A stretch of DNA of 64,000 nt from Acridotheres tristis (Eukaryota > Chordata > Aves > Passeriformes > Sturnidae). The stretch's first letter is position 1. Every line of letters begins with the position of its first letter. Of this stretch, positions 1-11,821 are shown in pieces. The stretch is from NCBI GenBank assembly GCA_037013685.1, contig CM072884.1:100792048-100856047 (forward strand), given 5' to 3'. Below the pieces are notes generated by a model. It worked only from the letters and a program-made list of their open reading frames with translations, ran no database searches and was not told the DNA's origin. A program made the position numbers and the translations under genes.

Positions 1-2802
1 GGGCTATCACCTTCAAGATTGTGCTGCCTCATGCCATATGAACTCTAAAAACTGTGCTACATAATTAAATTATGAACAATGATTTTCAAGTTGTTTTGCA
101 CAAAAGAGAAGGCACTAGCCTTGGACTTCTTTTATGCTGGCACTTCATTTGTGCTGGCTCTCCAATCAAATATTAAAGCTTTACCCGAAATTATGTATGA
201 AACATTCTCATAAATCCAAATGCATCCTATCACACAGCAAAATGCTGCTGCTGCTGGAAAGGTTCTATGATTTCACACCTGAATGCTCATGTCTTTTGCT
301 ATTGTCATGCTGGCTGCCACTTAAAACTCCTGATAAGCTGACATTTTCTCCAGAGACACATCCCAGTGCTGAGCAACACTGCTTCATGTCTGCATGGTTT
401 TCACATACAAAGAAGGGTTTAAATACTGTTTGTATTCGTTAAATTAAAAAATGGTAAGCAAAAGGTAAGAATTATAATTTTTTTTTGCCAGAGATGGTAG
501 AGCTGCAGGGACAAAGACTGTGGAAAGTGAAATATTTGGCACACTGCTGATTCCTATGGAGTCCCTCTCTAATGGCATTTCTAAAGTGCCATTGATCTTT
601 GTTGACAGCTGACTTGTGTGGAGTCAATAGCTTTTTCTTTTTCAAAAAAATTGAGGAACTCAATGATAAAAAGCACATATTAAAATAATATTGAGTTGAT
701 AAATGACTCACATAAGCATCAGTTAATCAGTCAAGACTGAACATGAAGTCTAATAGTGGTTATTCATATTCAAATATTAAGATATCAATACCAAGTTTTC
801 TTTCCCCTATACTTTAAGTGAGGTAGGCTACTTCAGAGACCTACTGGTATGTAGAAAAGATGATTCAGCATTGCTGTGCTTGTTTTGTAACCATGCATAA
901 TTTTGTAGCTATGAGATGGTATGAGGAAAATTGCTATGAATCATAAAATTCAGGCAACACAATATAAGGCAGACTGTAGAGAATGTTAATCCATGTGCAA
1001 TGACAAAAACACAAACACTCGCTCTTAGCTTCCATACTGCCTGATTTTTCACTTCCTATCAGACTTTAATATTGTCTGAAGATTTTTATTTCATTACCCA
1101 TAAGAATTCACATATTGTCCAGGATCCTAGCTCTGCTACTCATTTTTTATTGCAAATACTTTCCATTTTTAAAGGTCTAAGCACTGGGTGTTAACTGGTT
1201 AGACTTTCAAAAGCCATGTGTTCAAACTTTGGCAAAGCAGACTGTTGTCTTATGTTTGTCCCTGAAAAACAGGCACATTTAATGTTTTTAGAAATGACTA
1301 TGTTAAAAAAAAGTTTTATAAAACAAAGTCTGCTCATGTGTATCCTGAAGGTAATTGATTTTGGGGTTGTTTGTATATGCTTACTTTGGGATTAAAATTA
1401 TGTATATACTGATATCATGACTTTTTTTGAATTTCAAGTTCCAGGGCAATGAAAATAGAAGCAAACAGCATCTTGGTGTACTGCAAACACGCCCTTTCTT
1501 CCTTCAGTGAAGCAAAAGGGTGAAATGACAAGAGAATTATCAGGTTGGATAATTACTGGAGAAAAGATCGAGTTTGCTTGATTTGCTGCTTGAGAGTTGG
1601 CATGGGCTGAGACTGCTGAAATTTATTTACAATGCAATGAGTTTTTGTACCTAAGAGTATGCCAAGAGTCAAAATGGTCCAACATTTTTCTGATGGAACA
1701 TTTCTCCACTGGGAAAGTTTTGTGCTTTGAAAATACAACTTTTTATGGAAACATTTTGCTTTCAGCAATTCTCCTGATGCAGAATGGAACACTGAGCATG
1801 AGTGATCTGGCCAGTTTTTATCCCAGCAGCTGCCCAGGAGGCTGGTGCTGCTCTTTGGCTTTGGGGGCTTCCAAGGGTCAGTAATTTCAGGTCTGACAGA
1901 CTCAAAACCCCTAATCCCTGAACAACACTCCTAACATTCGGAAACTGCTGGACATAGCTTCCCAAATCAGAGGAGAAACATCCTAATTTATCAAACTGTA
2001 AATAGCATGATTTAACCCCAGCTATTCCTGCTCCCCTGGGGTTCAGGTGAAGGCAGGGTCTAAATCTGCAGTATAACATAAACTTGGCATTCCTAAACTG
2101 GTTCCACAGCCTCTGCCTCATGTCAGCCTCCTGCAGCATTGATCTGCACCTTCATCCAGGTGTGTGATGCCAAACACTTTAACGCTGCCCTTCAAGATCC
2201 ATTTGGGCAACTGCAAGCTCTGAAAATGAGCTGTATACCAAATTTCCCCCAGACTCAAAGACTGACCCAAAGGAAGTGAAAAATTATTTTTATGAATGGG
2301 TCAGAAGCCAAGCCCCATGGTGATGGTAAGCAGTACTCACACATATAATAATGATAACAATAATAATAAAACCCTATTTGGCCCACGGTGATTTCTAGTA
2401 CAGAGTAAGACACAATTCCTGGCAAGAAAATTTGAGACAAATGGAGGGATAGGAAAAAGACAACTCATTACATTGGGTATAATAATCAGCAGACTTACAA
2501 TAGGAGCTGCTTGACTGCTGACACACAGCAATGACTATTATTTTTATGCAGCAGGCTTCCTGAGCCCTCCCAGCGCAGTATTTTGAAAGCGTTTAGCTGA
2601 TTAAACATGCAGCCCCCTAGGAGTGAGGCACTTAGAATTTCTTTGGGAAGCCGAGGAGATACCTAATTGCAGGTTTGCAGAGCTCAAAGTACTTTAGAAG
2701 CTTGCCCTCTAGTTTCCCCGAAGAGTTACTGCCACGATGCAGTATTTACTGATATGTTTTGACTGGGGTTTATTTCACTGTAACAGTTATTTCTCCTTCC
2801 CG

Positions 2803-2817
2803 CCCCCCCCCCCCCCC
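2803..2817. repeat. Poly-C homopolymer
   Basis: Fifteen uninterrupted C residues, flanked by CG on both sides. This is a simple low-complexity tract that is prone to length error in sequencing. Confidence 0.95.
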
Positions 2818-5800
2818 GCGAAAAATATAAAAATCCCAAACCTACATCCTACCAACAACCAACAGTGTAAATAAACTAGATTCACCATTAACCCTTTAGG
2901 CAATGCTCTGTACTAAATCATTATATCAATAGAGTTGACAAAACCACAATTCATTTGAAAACTAGTGCTTGGGAAAAAATAGTCTTTATTAATGGCAAAC
3001 CCAGAAGCACAAGAAGACAAAAGACTGTCAGAAAAGAGTCTTTTGCATTTTTAGCACTTCAGATTGCTGAAGCAGCTGAAGGACACACTGTTCCTTTACA
3101 TTACTATTGAGAAGAGGCTGGGGAAAGTAAAACAACCACATTTCTGTGGTAGCCAGGGAAACACAGAAAGGCAGCAGCACAACCTACCTGCTTCTGCTAC
3201 TGGAGTTAAAGGGAAAACATGCAGCAGTGTAACCTCTACAGACCCTTTTTGAACAGAGGGCTGTGCCCCTTGACCTGCCGCCCTGGGGAGGAGGAATCAT
3301 CCTGCAGATGCTCCCCTGCTGCTGCCTGATGTGCTCCCCACTTTAAAACCAAACTGCAATTAAAGTTACAAAGAGAATCCACTTCAGAAGCTTCCTAGAG
3401 CCAAGCACTAGCAAAGGCTTTGCCAGGATCTGTGTGTGTTTGGAAGCCTCAGGAAAGGAACACAGCTCTGCTGTAATTTTGGCTCTTTCAGGACTTTTCA
3501 GGGATATCCTGGGCACTTGGACAGTCTGAAACTCTGTGACAGTAGCACACACTGTAGAGTGTTGCTCTGCTACTAAAAGAGAAGATATGCCCAGAGGTGC
3601 CAGTCAGCTGAAGTGACATTTAGTGGCTCTTGCTGGGCTCTGAAGGCAGGGGAGGTTATTTCTCCTCAGCTGTGAGCCCGGTGTGGAGCCAGGTGGCTCC
3701 TCAGTAGAGCTGCACTGCAGGAACAAGGATGGGCAGATGGGGCGCTGGGGCTGGGGCCAGCCAAGCACTGCCAAACCTGAACCAATCCTATCCCTAAGCT
3801 CTCCCACACTGATTTCTTTGCTCTCAATGCATCAGCAGCAAGTTCTGTGATCTTAAAGACACTTCCTCTCCAAGAAAAAAAATAGAAATCTCATCTATCT
3901 CTATCTGAGCAGCAATATCCAATTTATTCATCATGAATCCTGCCTCTTTTGCCACCTTACCCAGCCTGTACTGCAAATAACCCATATTTGATTCTCTGTG
4001 CTAGTTACAGTTTCTAAAAATGCTACTTTCTCCTGGTCATATGGCTTCTTCTCACAGAATTCATAATGTATGAGTGAGTGTTGTTCCATATAAATATAGT
4101 GTACATCTGATATGCCTACAGATAATATCACAGCACGACTGAACTGTGATTAATTGTGGTACTAATCATCCACCTGTTTTCTTTCAATATAACTGTGGCA
4201 CGTGCAATAAAAAGAGGGCCTGAGACAATGGTCACATCCCTGCAAATATACTCACAGGTGAGACAGAAGTTGGCTGTGGTTTTATTTTCAATACATTTAA
4301 ATACAGGCTTAGTGGTCTCTGTGCACTTTGCAAATACTTTTCCTGAAATTCTTAGCACTTTGTATGAAGCAAAATATATTGAAAAATACAGCAAATGGAA
4401 GGAAGAGGCAAGGGTGGTAAGAAAATGATTGCCAACTCAAAACCCAACCTAGTTTTTCATAACCCACATTCTCTGAAGGCTCCTCTGCATATTTAAGTCT
4501 CATCCTAGATTTTATGGCTCCTTTGCCATGGAAAAGTGAGAGTTCTTAATCAGCTTGGGAAATTTGACAGCCGTCTTGCACCTAACCCAGAGGATCTCCT
4601 CAGAGATGGAAAAGCACGAAGCCAAGACATCATATCCAGGCTGTTAATTTAAACTGACATGTTACTGACTGCATTAGAAAACTGTGTATTCTGACATCTG
4701 GTCTATACAGGATATGCTCAATTCTTCACATTATCTTGCTTCTTCAAAGCTACTGCAGGTAGTGGGACAGTTTGTCTCCGTCTATGGACAACTAGCTTAA
4801 TATTTGATACATAAATCTACATTACTCGTGTAGTCTTTTCACATCAGTAACATATATATATATACATACATACATGTTGTGTTTACAGGATTTTGTAACT
4901 TATTATGGTTTCAAAGGTAAACCCATCTTTTGCCAAGGAATAGATCCGTTTCTTCAAAACACAAATGAAAGTGTTGCAACATGTTGCCTGTCCTATTAAT
5001 ACTTTATTTGAATCTGTGGCAGATGAGCATTTAGAAATGAGTTATTAGGATTGACTGGAAGACATATGGGAGAATTAAACTTTCTCACAGCACCGTGTTT
5101 CAAAACAGAAAATTGTTTTTTGACTAATCAAATTGAAAAGGAAAAAAATACGTTTCCACAGAGAAATAGAAGGAAAAGCTAAGAGGAATCACCTGCTGTT
5201 AAAAAACAGGCACTGGAGACCAATTGTATTTTGTTTTGAATTTGCATGGCCATGATCTACAGTTTCTGTGGGAAACATTTCTTCCGGTCAGCTCAGCAGA
5301 AAGGCTCCTCTCAGAATGTGTGCAGTAGCTCCTGCTGGAGCACTCACACAGCTGTACCAGATCTGACTGCAGAGACACAGAGCCCCACTCATTCTTAGCA
5401 GTGAGCAACATGCAGTTTGAAGATCCAAATTTGGAGTGTGATTTTGAGATCACTTAAGTGATTTATGAGCACAGTTCCCACTGAGTGGCCTTGGTTGAGC
5501 TCCTTACCACTGCAGGGCAGTCCCAGCAATTTGGATGCCTCAGGTGCAAATGGGATGCACGTACTTAAATCCAAAATTTTGGTCCTCAAAACCGTGAACC
5601 AGCAACACTGTAACCTCAAACTGTGCTCATACCCATCTAAAACGATCTGAGTTTAAATAACCCTGCTCGTCTGAGTACCAGGGAGACATGTAAACCTGAG
5701 CAGCACCCAGAGGCTTGGAGGGTTTCCACAGAGACTGTCCTCCTCAGCATCTACATAATTGCATCAGACTCTACAAAAACACAGCAGCAGCCACCCTGGT

Positions 5801-8004
5801 TTCTTTCAAATCACAGCTTGAGGGGACTGCTGCTACACAAATTAGCCTTTAGACATGGTACACAGCAGTCTGCAGGATAAGGCACATGGAAGCAAGTTTC
5901 CTTACTGCCAGTTGAGCTCCACATGGCGAAGCTGCCATCAGGCTGACTTGTCTGCAGATTACTTTGAATTCATTTCTGCACAGCGGCTCAGCTTTAGATT
6001 GAAGTCTAGAAAGGACCCCCCTGCCAAGGTAGTCTGCAGTCTCCAGGGAAGCAAGAACTGTGGGGTTTAATCCTTTTGAGGCAAAGAAGGACCTGACCTG
6101 GTTTATTCATGCTTCCTGGCTGTGTATGTGTGATAATCACTGAGCCAAGGCAGAAGGGAGGGGTCCCCAGCACATGCTTTCTCTTGCATGTTTGCAAATT
6201 TTTCTACTTGCTTTTAAAAAAGTTGGAGCATATCTGGAGGAGGCAGTTCACACTGTTTATCCAGGGTGATGGCAAATGTCTCCTGGCTTTACTGAGGACA
6301 TTGCTGAAGCCCCGGGGGAAAGAATCAGATTGTTTTATTTTTTTTTCTGTTTAGCTATGTCTAAACAGCTTTCCACACAAGCTTCACCATGCTGCTTGCA
6401 GAAGCGTGTCAAGGGTTTGTAACAGCACATGCAAAACCATCTTCTCAAGATGGCAGAAGTGTGGGTTTCTGCAGGGCAGAAAGTTTCTGAAGGGACCTGT
6501 GTGATCAGAGGCACTGAGGACTCAGGGTGGGTGAGACACGACTCTCTACCTTAATTTTCCTCTCTCTGTAACCCCATACATCTCTTTACAGACAATTTCT
6601 TGTTGGGAGGAACCAGGACTTATCCCTGAGCAATGCTAGAGCACCCTGGCAGGGGAGGACAATGCTGGCCTTCATCCATCCCTTGGGATACAGCAGTTGA
6701 GGCAGGAGGCAGTGCCATAGTGTGGGCCAGCTGCTCTCCCCTCCTGCCCGCCTTCCCTCAGGCTCTGAGGCACTTCAGCTCCCCTCTTTAGTGATGAAGC
6801 CAGGGAGCCATAGGCGTTTGCAGAAGCTGGAGTCCAGGCTGCTGTTCCCTCTGGTAGATGATGCAAGTGGATCACCTCCATGGCAAAGGGCCCAGGGAGG
6901 CATGGAGTGAAGTGTCTGTCTGAGGCAGATCAGAACACAGCAGTGCAATGTGCTCTCCTGCCATCCTTGATGGCTCTCTGGAGCTGCCTGCATCATTCTG
7001 CCCAACATGGGTCTGGTCCATGTGCTGCTAATAAAATTCCAGACACTGCTGAGGGATGTGAAGGAATGCTCCATTGGCTCAAGGTACTCTACTGCCACTG
7101 CACATCATCTTCATACCAGGGGCTTGCCTTGATGAAAATGGCTAAGATGTCAAAAATCTCACTGCAGATGGAGCCCCAAGGACTTGACTTTGCAGAAGGA
7201 TGGTTGATCTTTATCTCAAAAATGAGGTTTTTAACCCCAGATCAGCACAAGCTTCTCTGAGAGCCAGCCTCCACCCACCTCTATGGTGTCTATTAAAGCA
7301 AGGCACTGAAGAAGTTGGAGCTGATCACTCTATTTGTTATCCTCAGGTTTTTTAAATTTCAACCAAACTGCAGATAACTTCACACTTGGACATGGCCCAG
7401 AAAGCTACTGCTGGTCAACAGAGTGGTGTTTGGTGGCCAGGTTTAACACAGGTTTGGCCAGGTTCTTGTTCTCTACACATGTAAGGCAGAACATAACCAT
7501 GATTTGTGACAGACTTTGAAGCATTCACGAGCTCAGCAGTGGCTCAGGTGCTGTCTACTAATGTGTTAAACTGTAGTAACTGGAGACAGACAACACTTAG
7601 CTGCAGAACTCATTTGCCCCAGAGTAATTATTCACATATATGATAGCATATCTATTCTGTTCCAGAATAAAAATTTTAAAAGCATATATAAAGCAGAAAG
7701 AGATGCAGTACTACATTGTTTGTTACTTTTTAAATGAAGAGCTTAAACTAAAAAGAGAGCACATGTGTGATATACCCATCCAGACTCACTTTACTTTCAG
7801 CAAAATGGACTGAAAAACTGAAAATATGCCTCATCTTCACAGAGAGAGCTCTTCTTTTCTTGAGAACTAAGAGAGAAATATTACATATTTTTCAAAAATA
7901 AATGCTTCCATTCAAAGCCTGAAGAGACAGATCAATTCAAATATTTTCAGACAAAACCACAAAACCAAGGAAATTGAAAAATTCAAAATTAAAATGTTTG
8001 AGAT

Positions 8005-8028
8005 CCTCCATTAAGTATTTAATGGAGG
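8005..8028. repeat. Perfect 10-bp inverted repeat with 4-base loop
   Basis: The arm CCTCCATTAA at 8005-8014 is followed by the loop GTAT and then by its exact reverse complement at 8019-8028. An 8-base direct repeat, GAGATCCT, flanks it at 8000-8007 and 8032-8039. No gene lies nearby. It could fold as a hairpin in DNA or RNA, but no function can be assigned. Confidence 0.85.
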
Positions 8029-11000
8029 TCTGAGATCCTTTGTTAATTTTAGCAGAGGACATACTCTATTCCATCTTTAACAATCTTTGGAAAGGGTACT
8101 GCACTCGGAAACAGTGTGATTTGTAAAAACGGGAAAATTGAAGGTGTTCTTTTCCCTGTATTCTGCCTATTTTAGCTCAAATATTTGGTTTCAAGTCTTC
8201 GGATATGCTTTTTTTTTACTCCATTTTAGTACATTGTGTTGGTTTCATCTTCTGTATAAAGGCAGCACGTTTCAAAGCTTTGAAACAGCAATATTCAGTT
8301 ATTGTCATCATCCTTCTCTCAGAAGAGGAGCAGTTTGGCTGGGGGGGAAGAGTTTTGTTCTCTGATGTTTCCCCAGTAAATGCAATTTCAGGAGCCCTGC
8401 TCTGGCTTTGTGCACAGCAGCGTTTCTGTGCCAGGGCTGCAGACACAGCCCCGCTGCTCCCGGGGTTCATTCCCTGGGAAGCAGGACAAGCACTCCCCTT
8501 CCCTAAGTGCATTCATAGCCGCAGCCTTTATTTGCTCCGAGATTGCTTTTCTGTGCCCTGAAAGCCTCTGCAAATTCACGTAGGAGTAACAGCAATTTTA
8601 AGACAAGGTGTGCTCCAAGGCAATAAATGAGAACAAAGACCCAGGAGAGCTAAAAGCTGAAGGACTCAATTTATTTCTTTTATCCATTGAATAACTGAAT
8701 TATTAAATTAAAAGCAATGCTACATCAACTTTACCAAGGTGGGGGAGTAAGTTCTAAATACCAAGACCGAGGGCTTTATTTTGCTTTTATGGAACCCGTG
8801 TCTTGTACATGAACCTCAGTCAATTGCAGTCAGAAGAAAATAGATTCCTACTGCTATAACCAGTAAATGGCAGCACAAAACTCAGGCATTATACTTGTTC
8901 CCAAATGGAAGTAAAGGTTAGTTCAGCTGAGTATCCCTTCAGCTGGCTACAACCTGCAGCAAATCAAATTTAAAAAATAAATTACGACCAACACTGAGAG
9001 TAAAACTAATAGATATTTCTGCAGGAAAAACCTCATTTATTTTGTGTCCTTTGTTCACATGGAAATACAGTGTATTTGAGACTCCTTTGGCAAATCTAAG
9101 GGGAATTAGGAGGTTAAAACAGCAGCAGATAGGGTCAGCAAAACCCAACAACACTGGAAACTTAGGGTTTCCTCAGTACTGTTGATAATGGGGCAATGGA
9201 TGTAGGTGTGGTGAGCTCTACCTACATACGATGTTCTACCTACACACAGTGAGCTCAAACACTACAAAATGTTAGTCTCTGAAGAAAAATTTGCAAACAA
9301 GTGTGAAACAGAGGTAGCCTTAGCACTAAAAGAGCTACATTTCTCAAAAGGCACACCAGGAGGAATTTGGTGGCTGAAGCAGGTGTAGTCCTGAGTACAA
9401 AGCAGGGCTTGGGACACTTGTAGATGGCCTGCTCCTGGACAGGGGTCACAAGGCTCATGCCACATCGAGCCAGTTCTGCAAGAGATGACAAAGTAAAGCA
9501 ATGCAGTAATTTATGTGGTTTTTAAGCATAAGGCTGTTAGAACATAATTAGGTAGTCTTCTACCAAATGAAATGAAATGAATAAAAACTATAAAACAAAA
9601 AGATGAGGCACTAAATTTAGAAGAAAATTCGTTTGATTATCACATCAGAGCTGAGATATTTCAGATCATACTGTCAGCTTAATTTGCTACAATTTATGTA
9701 GATTTGATAAAACTATCTGAGCTGTTACTAACGTGGGAAGTCACACTTCATGTATTCCAAAGCAGTTAGCCTTTTCACTCTGATGCAGCACTTGAAAACC
9801 TTGTGCTGAACACATTTTGAACTGTATAAGGTGGGAATGACTGGAATTGCTTATTATTTTATGTTTCTGATGATTTCTGTCATTACAGTGTCTTACTGCT
9901 CCAGGCATACCTAACACCGGCAGGACAGCTCCCAGGAACAGAGAAACAGCACTGCTCTCATCTCACTCATACCTCCCTAACAGTGATCAGCGTGATCTTG
10001 TTCCTGCTCTCCAGTTTCTAATGCCCACAGTCCCCTGGGTGCAACTTGTTCTGCAGGGATTTATATGCATATGACTTGGGAAAGGTGTTTTTCAAGCCAC
10101 AGGACCTTCTCCTAAATACTTGGACCTGTTCACACAACAAATAACCGAAGTTTTAGGGATTCCTGGTATCCAAGAGGAGTACATTCCAGTGGTACCTGTT
10201 GTTAGATACTGTAGTTCATGGGCTGACTCTTAACACATCTAGCAGAGATAAGCAAGAAAAAGCTTGTTGACTGTATTCCTTCTTCACACTTCACTGATCC
10301 CTCAACATCTGGTATCTTCAGGAGGCCTCCTGCCTTTCTGAGCTTCTTTTCAGGGATGTCATCCCAGAAATTGCATCTCACTCAGGCAACTGAGTGCAAA
10401 GTTTATTTTTCATGAAAATCTGTCATGAACAGCACCAATGGAAAGAGAGAGGTTATTTTATAAGAGAGTCTAACAAAAGTTCAGGACTAAGTAATCAACA
10501 GAACGACCACAGGGAAACAGTTATTAAATAGCAGTGACCTATGAAAATTTTCAGCTTTCTAACAAAACTTTTGGACCTTTCTTCCAGAAATGGTTGTCAC
10601 TTGAGAACAGAACAGAGATTTTTGGTTCTACATTTCTAGCACCGGAAGTATTTTGTTACTTTAAGGGCATTAATATTTCAAAGGGAGAGGCTCAATGAAG
10701 ACATTTCTCCTGTCTGCGTGTAGAAGTTAAAAATTAGGAGAGATTTCTTCAAATTATTACTTTGTGCTCGTCTCTTCCAGTAATAAAAAAAAGCTCTGCT
10801 TGAATAAACAGTTTAGAATAAAAGACTTTTTTGTTTTGAAAAAATACAAGCATCTGTTCTTGTAGTTTGCTTTGACGCAAAATGGTTTCTGATTCTTCAG
10901 TGTTTGTTTTAAAGTTATTAGTCAGTTTTCAAAACCACAAAGCATAATCTTTTCCTAACTAGTTTATGTAGAAGCATTTGTGGTTTATAAGAATATGCCC

Positions 11001-11239
11001 TGCTTTTTACTTGGCAAAAGTAACCTCCTAACACAAACCTTCAAGCTTTCTTAGGCCTCTAGAAAACAGACTCTCTCTCCAGTCTGTTCTCCCCTCTCTC
11101 TTCCACATTTCAGCTAGAGAACGAGAAGGAAATCTCTCCTTGACTTGCAAAGGACTGACGAGCTGGGAGTTACCACAGCACTGTCTGGGGGCAGAGACTC
11201 AATTCAGGACAGACAGCTGCCAGCCACATCAGAGAAAAT

Positions 11240-11821
11240 TGTGCTGGTTTGGCCGGGGTGGATTTCATTTTCTTCACAGTGGCTGTAAGGGGCTAAATTT
11301 TGCATTTATGCTGAACACAGGGTTGATAATACAGAGATGTTTTTTGTTATTGCTGAGCAGTTCTTACACAGAGCCAAGGCCTTTTCTGTTTTTCCTACAG
11401 CCATGCAGGCAAGAGGGGCTGGGAGTGCGTGGGAGGGACACAGCTGGGACAGGTGACCCCAATTGTCCAGAGGGATGTTCCAGACTGTATAGCATCATGA
11501 TCAGTATATAGTGCGGGGAAGAAGGAGGAAGAGGAGATGTTTGGAGTGATGGTGTTTGTCTTCCCAAGTCACTGATATGTGCAATGAAGCCCTGCTCTCT
11601 TAGACACAGCTGAACTCCTGCGTGCCCTTGGAAAGCTGTGAATTCCTGGTTTAGCTTTGCTTGTGTGCATGACTTTTGCTTTGCCTATTAAACTGTTTTC
11701 ATCTCAACCCACGACTTCTGTCACTTTTACCTTTCCAATTCTCTTCCCCTCAACACTGGAGGGTGAGTGAGTGAGTGCTTATGTGATACCTGGTGGCTGA
11801 CTAGGGTTAAACCATTACAAC
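11240..11821 (+). mobile_element. Solo LTR of an avian endogenous retrovirus (songbird type)
   Basis: The element begins with TGTGCTGGTTTGGC and ends with GGTTAAACCATTACAAC, so its ends carry an imperfect inverted repeat (GGTTT near the start, AAACC near the end). It is flanked on both sides by AAAAT (11235-11239 and 11822-11826), a 5-bp target duplication with one base of ambiguity at the right edge. Inside, in plus orientation, are a decayed TATA-like box at 11503-11510 and an ATTAAA poly(A) signal at 11687-11692, followed by a T-rich and C-rich downstream region. No gag, pol or env frame adjoins it, so it is a solo LTR left by recombination. I recognise the type from songbird genomes, but the family name needs a repeat library. 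Confidence 0.8.

Larger units (their letters stand above)
1..11239. other. Intergenic or 3'-flanking DNA, no gene seen
   Basis: All open frames here are short, lack splice-site support and match no family I recognise. The stretch is AT-rich vertebrate non-coding DNA. It holds a 15-base C homopolymer at 2803-2817, a short TA/CATA tract near 4852-4875 and a perfect hairpin at 8005-8028. A moderately GC-rich patch at about 6650-7100 was examined and matches nothing known to me. The untranslated last exon of SMPX, expected from the splice donor at 17218-17217, may lie in this stretch or further right, but I cannot place it. Confidence 0.6.

Noticed and set aside
6672..7260. Overlapping frames of 60 to 126 codons in a GC-richer patch
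   Set aside because: Frames occur on both strands with no family resemblance, so they look like composition effects.
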